Origin: Raphanus sativus
Lineage: Eukaryota > Streptophyta > Magnoliopsida > Brassicales > Brassicaceae
Length of the DNA: 64,000 nucleotides
Assembly (NCBI RefSeq): GCF_000801105.2
Contig: NC_079516.1
Location: 25,457,043-25,521,042, forward strand
Direction: 5' to 3'
This document shows, piece by piece, positions 58,310-64,000 of this stretch (position 1 is the first letter of the stretch; each line of letters starts with the position of its first letter). The position numbers and the translations under genes were made by a program. The notes under the pieces were generated by a model. It was not told the DNA's origin. It saw only the letters and a program-made list of their open reading frames with translations, and searched no databases.

Positions 58310-59640
58310 AGCATATATGTGTATATATATTCATCTTTTCTAAAATCACTGGATCTGAGTACTAGAATTAAAATCTGTTGTTTTACTATTATTTGTAGGG
58401 TGGTATATCGGGAATTAAATCTTTATATGCTACCAAGGTTCTTGTTGCTTCTGTAAGTAGCAAATGCTATATTAAAAAAAGCTTTGGTTTTTTTCTAGAT
58501 TAGTGAATGAAAGATCATCTTGATCTCTCTGCAAGTGGTTTTTTTCTTTGAATTTACCTGAATTCTTCATGAGATTTAACGTAAAAACTAAAAACGCAGG
58601 AGAATCTGTAAAATCTTCTAACTTATTACTAGGTGTTTTCCTGCACCATGTGCAGAAATAAAAGTTTTAAAATATAAATTTATTTTATAATACAAATTTT
58701 GTTAATTTTTGATTTTGTTAATTTTTGATTTTATTATTTTCTTACAATATATAATCTTAATTTAATCATATGTAAGACTTTAAGATTAAAAAAAATTATT
58801 CAATGTATATTTAGTAATATATATGTATATCTTTTTGTAAAATATATTAAATCAAATTTTGTAAATGTAAGAGAAAATTTTGTTAAATGTATAATTATCA
58901 AAACATAAAACTACATAATTTTCTAAAATTTATGGATATTAAAAATAAACTAATAGTATTGGATTAGAAAATTACATTTAAAAACTGTATAATTTTGAAG
59001 AATTGTTTTACTAATTATAATTATAAAATAGAACTAACTTTTGAAAAATCCAAAATAATATTATATTTCTATTTATAACATTATATTATTTATTGATATA
59101 TTAATGATGATCTATGAGTTATTATCATATTTTAAAATTTACTAAAAATTAAATCAACAATAAATGTAAATGTCCATGTCACTATTTAAAGAATTTTTTT
59201 TAAATGCATAGTATTTTGAAGAATTGTTTTTTTAATAAAAATTATATACTTATAAAATATAGCCAAATAATATTTCGAAATTTTAATTATTATTATATTT
59301 CTATATAATTTATTATTTATTGTTATATTAATTATGATATATAAATTATTACCATATTTTAAAAACTTACCTTAAATATAAATCAATATTAAATGTAAAT
59401 ATGTCATAATTATCTATAAGTTATTATCATATTTTTAAAAAATTATCTTAAATATAAATCAACACTAAATGTAAATATCCATGTCATAATTTATTTCAAG
59501 CCATGTCATCAATGTTAGTATGCCATGTCATAATTTTTTTTTTAAAATTAATATGGTGATGACACATGTCAAAATCACTTCTCAAATATACACATTACAC
59601 ACATGCCCAAGATCAACATTACAAATATGGGGTTAAGATT
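58310..59640. other. AT-rich intergenic DNA with internal repeats
   Basis: Very AT-rich. Phrases such as AATATAAATCAACACTAAATG and TTATTATCATATTTT recur at about 59125-59180, 59340-59410 and 59415-59490, indicating local duplication. No gene. Confidence 0.55.
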
Positions 59641-59646
59641 TCTCTT

Positions 59647-60647
59647 TTATTTGAACATTAAGATTTCATAGAGAAGAAAAAATGGGCAGCCCGGCAGTGT
59701 ACTTCCTGAGTCAACGATGTATATATTGCCGGAGACATATTGAGAAGAGTCGTGAAGTAGATAACGAACGAGAGAGGTGAGCCCTGGATCCACGGTCTGG
59801 TTCACCTTTAGCGGGAGTATTCGCTCGCCCACATCCATGAGCCACTTTTTCTGCATAAGTTCTTTTGTAATCTCTGAATTCAAAAGCCCCGGGGCGATCG
59901 AGTTGACTCTTATGTTGTAAGCACCTAACTCAATAGCCATCACTCTTGTCATGATATCAACACCAGTTTTGGAACAAGCATACGCGACTGCGCCGTAAAA
60001 TGAATTGCGGTGGAGCCCTGCGATGGATGAAATGTTTATCACCGAGCCACCACCGCTTTTAGTGTCACGCATTAAAATGCAAACGTATTTGGATACTAAC
60101 CAAGCTCCCTTTAAGTTAGTTTTTAAGACGTTGTCCCATTCTTTTTCTGACAGATCTAAACATGACATGATGCCGCCTCTGATTCCGGCATTGTTGATCA
60201 ATGCATCTATCTTTCCAAAGATGTCCCAAGCTTCTTTAACCGCTTTTTGAATGGTGGCTGCGTTTGATGAAACGTCTAGCTCAAGAGAGGCGGCTTGGAC
60301 TAATCCAGTTGTGTTGATTTCAGAGCAGAGACTCGAGACGGTCGACACTACTGAGCTGCTGCGATAATCTTGCAGCCAGCTTGGGCTAGATCAAGACAGA
60401 TCTCTCTTCCTATACCAGATGAAGCCCCTGTCACAAGAACCACTTTGTCTGTAAGTTCACACCATGGCTCCAGTTGCCTCAACACCTGCTTATCTCCCTA
60501 AGATAATAACATTAATCATGTAATTTCTGATAAAAATAAGAGAAAAGAGGAAGACATGACTGAAAATTTAGATTACAAAAAAAAACAAGAAATTTTGAAC
60601 ACGTTAAAGAATAAAGAAAAATATCTCACAGTTTGAAGATTACTCAT
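59647..60647 (-). pseudogene. Short-chain dehydrogenase/reductase (classical SDR), frame broken
   Basis: SDRs are NAD(P)-dependent Rossmann-fold oxidoreductases; the substrate cannot be told. Exon 1 is 60630-60647 (MSNLQT), a 132-nt intron follows (GTGAGA...ATCTTAG), and exon 2 runs from 60497. Exon 2 encodes [17 protein letters not shown] with the cofactor motif TGASSGIG, then reaches TAG at 60348-60350. A different frame from 60348 to 59647 carries LDVSS, LINNAGIRGG (NNAG motif), INISSIAGLH (catalytic Ser), YACSK (YxxxK catalytic pair), RVNSIAPG and IVDSGSTLPG. Comparison with the expected ARRVDRL-type sequence suggests one extra base and a two-base loss within about 35 bp. All catalytic motifs survive, so damage is recent, or there is an assembly error. 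A minus-strand TATA box lies near 60716-60723. Confidence 0.85.
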
Positions 60648-60715
60648 TTTCTTGCTTTCTACTTATATTGATGTGCGTGTGTATTCGGTGGATAAGGAAA
60701 AGAGCATAACACAGC

Positions 60716-60723
60716 TTATATAT
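60716..60723 (-). promoter_or_regulatory. TATA box of the SDR gene
   Basis: Minus-strand CAATATATAAG about 70 bp before the ATG at 60647. Confidence 0.55.
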
Positions 60724-60729
60724 TGAGAC

Positions 60730-61630
60730 ATAAAACCTCATCTCTAGACCAAAATGAAAACCTAACGTGCCATTCTAAGTCTGCCAGAGATTAGTATAAT
60801 CCACCATGCTCTCTGGTTGGGTAATTTCTTTGTTTTTTTTTTTTGCTAAATGGTAATTTCTTTGTTTTTGAAAAGGATCTAGTTGGGTAATTTTACTATG
60901 TTGTGTTCTAAAAAATAATTAGTTGTTCCCTTATCATTCATTGAAAATAATTAGGATCCCGGTGAAGATCTCGCTAAGGCTTACAATTATCATAGAAAAT
61001 AATTTTACTATGTTGTGTTCCAGAAGATAATTTTATAAAAGTGATGGCTTACAATTTCCACCATATCTTCTACATATTTTTTTTTGCAACACCTCTACAT
61101 TTTGACAGGTTTACCGTAAAATAAAAAACCTTTTCATTTGAAATTTTTAGAATACCCTCAATTAGTATTATTTTCTAATTTGAAGGTAAAAAGCAACATT
61201 TTAAGATGATAAACAATGTCAATTGGGACGGCTTCAGATCGCTTCTTATTCCATCCATATCTTTTTTTTGGATAGAGAATTTTTGAAATCATATATATAC
61301 CTATAGTCTATAGAGTTTTGATTCGATTTTGGTCTCTATTCGGTCTCAGCTCGAGATTCAGTTCTAAATATTTTATAATTAGATCATGTTCATCTATGTA
61401 TCCATTTGTTTCAAAAAAAAAATTGGTTCTGTTCTTTTTTTCCTTACCAAAACCCATTATTTTTATGGAGATTATTGGTAGAAGAATTCTGATAGAATTA
61501 AAAAGCTCGGAAATTCCATTATTATTGTTTTTTTACAACAAAAGCTACTCTACTAAGAGTCTATCTGGTCAGAAAACCAAACCGGAAATATATAATCTAC
61601 ATATAACATAGTTTAAAGAGAACTATTCGC
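60730..61630. other. Intergenic DNA upstream of the SDR gene
   Basis: AT-rich. The 97-codon frame at 61318-61611 has no recognisable domain. Confidence 0.45.
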
Positions 61631-61639
61631 ATCACGTAA

Positions 61640-62520
61640 AAGCTTATCCATCATTGTGTTTTGTGCCCTTGAAATACGTTTAATCTTGAAATTATAGAAA
61701 AAAGTCTTACTGCGGCAAAATTCTTCCACATATGTAGAAAAGAATGGTTATTCTTCAGGTGATGACACCATCTTCACTAGTTGAGAACCAAATACTACAT
61801 CTGAGAACTGTAGGGTTTTCATACACTTCATAACTCAAATCAAAGCTTCACATTCTGCATGTAAAGATGATAGGCTTCTTCGAAAATCCATTGCCCTTAT
61901 CATGACGTCTTCCGAGTCCATCTTACGACAGTACCAACCCTGTCTAGTAAAAACATCTTTGTCTTTCCAAGTTCCATCAACATAGCAGACTTTGGAATAC
62001 CCCGTTGATTGCCAATCAGTATCTGACTGGAAATAATCATGATGTTCATTCACTAATAGTTGCTCCTCATCCCAAAGCGTTCCCTCAATTTCTGCTATAC
62101 GTAGAATTTTCTAGGGATTTTTATTCTTATTTTTATAAATCTTATCATTTCTATTCTTCCATATATATAACATAATTCATGGAAAACAATCAGAATCAAC
62201 ATTTTTTGGGAACCACCAGAAAAGATAGTCCAGACTGGTAAACACCGAGTTTGATGGAAAAATCCTGGGAGGAGAAGAGATCCTACATACAGCCCATGTT
62301 TGTAATGCTAGGGGATATTTAAATAGAACATGATTATAGTTTCCTCATATGCTCCACAAATACAACACTGGAGGTCGCAGTCAATTCCGCGTGCCCTCAA
62401 ATTCTTTGAGACTGGCAGAGTCTCCTATAATACTTGCCAAACAAAATGCTTTAGTTTTGGAGAAGATTTAAGTTTCCAAAAAAGCCAATATGGGTTTAAT
62501 ATTTAGTCCATAAATTATCA
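61640..62520 (-). pseudogene. LINE remnant: zf-RVT and RNase H-like domains
   Basis: The minus strand carries the 3' end of a plant non-LTR retrotransposon ORF2. About 62520-62250 holds the zinc-binding region (KHFVWQVL, NLRARGIDCD, CCICGAYEE) with stops and a frameshift. 62053-61835 holds the plant RNase H-like domain (CYVDGTWKDKDVFTRQGW, then SLSSLHAECEALI). The RT core and endonuclease are absent, consistent with truncation. Stops between the parts show age. Confidence 0.82.
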
Positions 62521-62881
62521 TCCTTGGCCCCTTTTCTCGATATAAGGATTAGGTTTGAAAACATAATCTAACTGAATATTTACCGGACTCTGTGAACATC
62601 CAACCATACGTATCTGGCTTTTGTGTCCTGCTAACTGCCAGATACGTATAAACATTCATGAAAATTTTTAAAATATTCTTTTATACACTAATAATCAATT
62701 AATTAGTTTAATAAAAAGTATTTTATATATTTAGATGAATCAACTTATTTTCTAAAGAATTCTAAAATTATTCTCATGATGATACGTAACTACAAAAAAT
62801 GTTGCATTGATCCAGAATTAATATATAGGGGATATTATTGAAATAAAGTTATAATGGTGGAACAAACAGTTGGAATATTAA

Positions 62882-63784
62882 GGGGGGGGTTTATTGTATT
62901 AGAGATTTGATAAAATTTTCATGGTTTTAGATCTGATGAGATTTGGTGGGTTTTAAAGATTTGATGGAGATTTTGATGGAGAATTTGATAGAATTTTAAA
63001 ACAAAACAAAAGACCAATTTGGCAAAATCATTTACTTTTTAATATTTCAAAACCCCCACCTTAGTTTTCTACCAAAGAGATTAATAAAACAAGTTCGTAT
63101 TAAAAAAACACATTTGAGGAGTTCAGGTTTCTTTCTCAGATTAATACTACGTGATTATAATTTTGCGGGCCAAGTGTAAAGACCTTCGACCATGGTTTAC
63201 CGGCTCGCTTAATTGGTTTAAATGATGCTTAAAACTTATCCATTTGTTATACCTAAGAAAATGAAACCCAAAAAATCATATTTGGTTTGTTTCATTGTTT
63301 GCATATAGTTTTGATACCTGGCAACTTTGGAGCATTAGAGCTTATTTCTGCTTTGGAAATTGAGTTGGAAAGGAGAATTGAACCTGCATCAAACGTCCAG
63401 AAAACCCTGCTAATCCAGTGCGAAGAAGGTTAGTGATGAGTAGGTGGTAAGAAAGAATTAGCTTTGATAAGAAACGTGGCGTTAGGGACGAGAAATGAAA
63501 TGGGATCATTGTTTCTTATGTTTAAATTCCACCTCTTGAGGTGGTATTCTTTTCTATTGGATTTGAGTATAAATTTTTTTTTTTAACAACCCACAATAAT
63601 ATTAGATATAAATTATTGATGAAATCCATATTTTACAATAAGGGGAGTTTTGATAGGAGTTTTATAAATACTATATCCAATAAGCATGGATTTGTTAGAA
63701 CTTTTATAAATAACATATCCAACAAGAGAAGATTTGGAGAAAACCCAAAAAAAATATTCAAATCCCTAATACAATAAGCACCCC
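62882..63784. mobile_element. PIF/Harbinger-type MITE, 903 bp, TSD TAA
   Basis: Left end GGGGGGGGTTTATTGTATTA, right end reversed GGGGTGCTTATTGTATTAGG. The 3-bp TSD TAA is at 62879-62881 and 63785-63787, as PIF/Harbinger elements make. No transposase frame. Subterminal direct repeats (TTTTATAAATA.CATATCCAA near 63660-63725). Confidence 0.85.
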
Positions 63785-63787
63785 TAA

Positions 63788-64000
63788 ATGTTCAAATTAA
63801 ATGGAGAGTACAGTTTGCATAGAAATTAGAATTATCATCATTAACAAAATATGGAAAGTATTAGTTATCCTAAATGTAGAAAATATATTTGGTTGTTTAT
63901 TACAAAATAATAATGTTACTAGCATGACTTCGTATATAACTCCACAAAGCAAGGGTAAAATCTTATGAGATATTATGAAGAACGATTCGTAACCAAATTT
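63788..64000. other. AT-rich DNA to the window end
   Basis: No feature recognised. Confidence 0.5.

Overview
The window looks like nuclear DNA of a Brassicaceae plant, most likely a Brassica relative. Evidence: AT-rich intergenic DNA, GT-AG introns, a self-incompatibility S1-type (SPH) gene, F-box/LRR and thaumatin-like genes, and plant transposons of nearly every class (Gypsy, Copia, CACTA, hAT, Harbinger, Helitron, LINE). About three quarters of the sequence is transposon-derived, much of it nested. No rRNA, tRNA gene or CRISPR was seen.

Layout. 1-9.5 kb: AT-rich DNA, a hAT-like fragment, and an old Gypsy-type LTR (about 4.52-8.57 kb) split by a 3,030-bp solo LTR (5316-8345, TSD GCTCT). 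9.7-10.4 kb: an SPH gene broken by a 248-bp hAT MITE (TSD ATCACATG). 11.47-32.55 kb: a gag-only Copia element (TSD ACATA) carrying two nested Gypsy elements. Element A (13397-22146, TSD ATCTT) lies in its body and element B (23407-32138, TSD GGCCA) in its 5' LTR. A and B are oppositely oriented, non-autonomous gag-protease elements of one lineage. Each also has a convergent antisense gene with its own TATA box and an intron. 33-35 kb: dispersed repeat, retroelement debris and a Gypsy RT scrap. 35.0-38.9 kb: an F-box/LRR gene split by a 3,220-bp solo LTR. 39-42 kb: a hAT MITE and a 697-bp Helitron. 42.05-52.37 kb: a CACTA-like element holding a gag-only chromovirus (44788-51842, TSD GCAGT), whose 5' LTR holds a solo LTR of family A (45289-46627, TSD TGTGG). 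53.2-55.2 kb: a thaumatin-like gene whose last codons are displaced by a 680-bp hAT element (TSD GTTTTAGC). 56.3-58.3 kb: another hAT-like element, an inverted duplication and an orphan exon-like ORF. 59.6-60.65 kb: a short-chain dehydrogenase gene with a frame break. 61.6-62.5 kb: LINE remnant. 62.9-63.8 kb: Harbinger MITE.

All four recognisable host genes (SPH, F-box, thaumatin-like, SDR) are damaged or altered, three of them by an identifiable insertion with target-site duplications. None of the three full-length LTR element types shows reverse transcriptase or integrase, so all must have moved with proteins supplied by other copies. The most unusual structures are the antisense spliced gene shared by A and B, and the palindromic arrays in LTRs. 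Those arrays keep a 34-35 bp period although their sequences differ between old and young copies, and they account for most LTR length variation.
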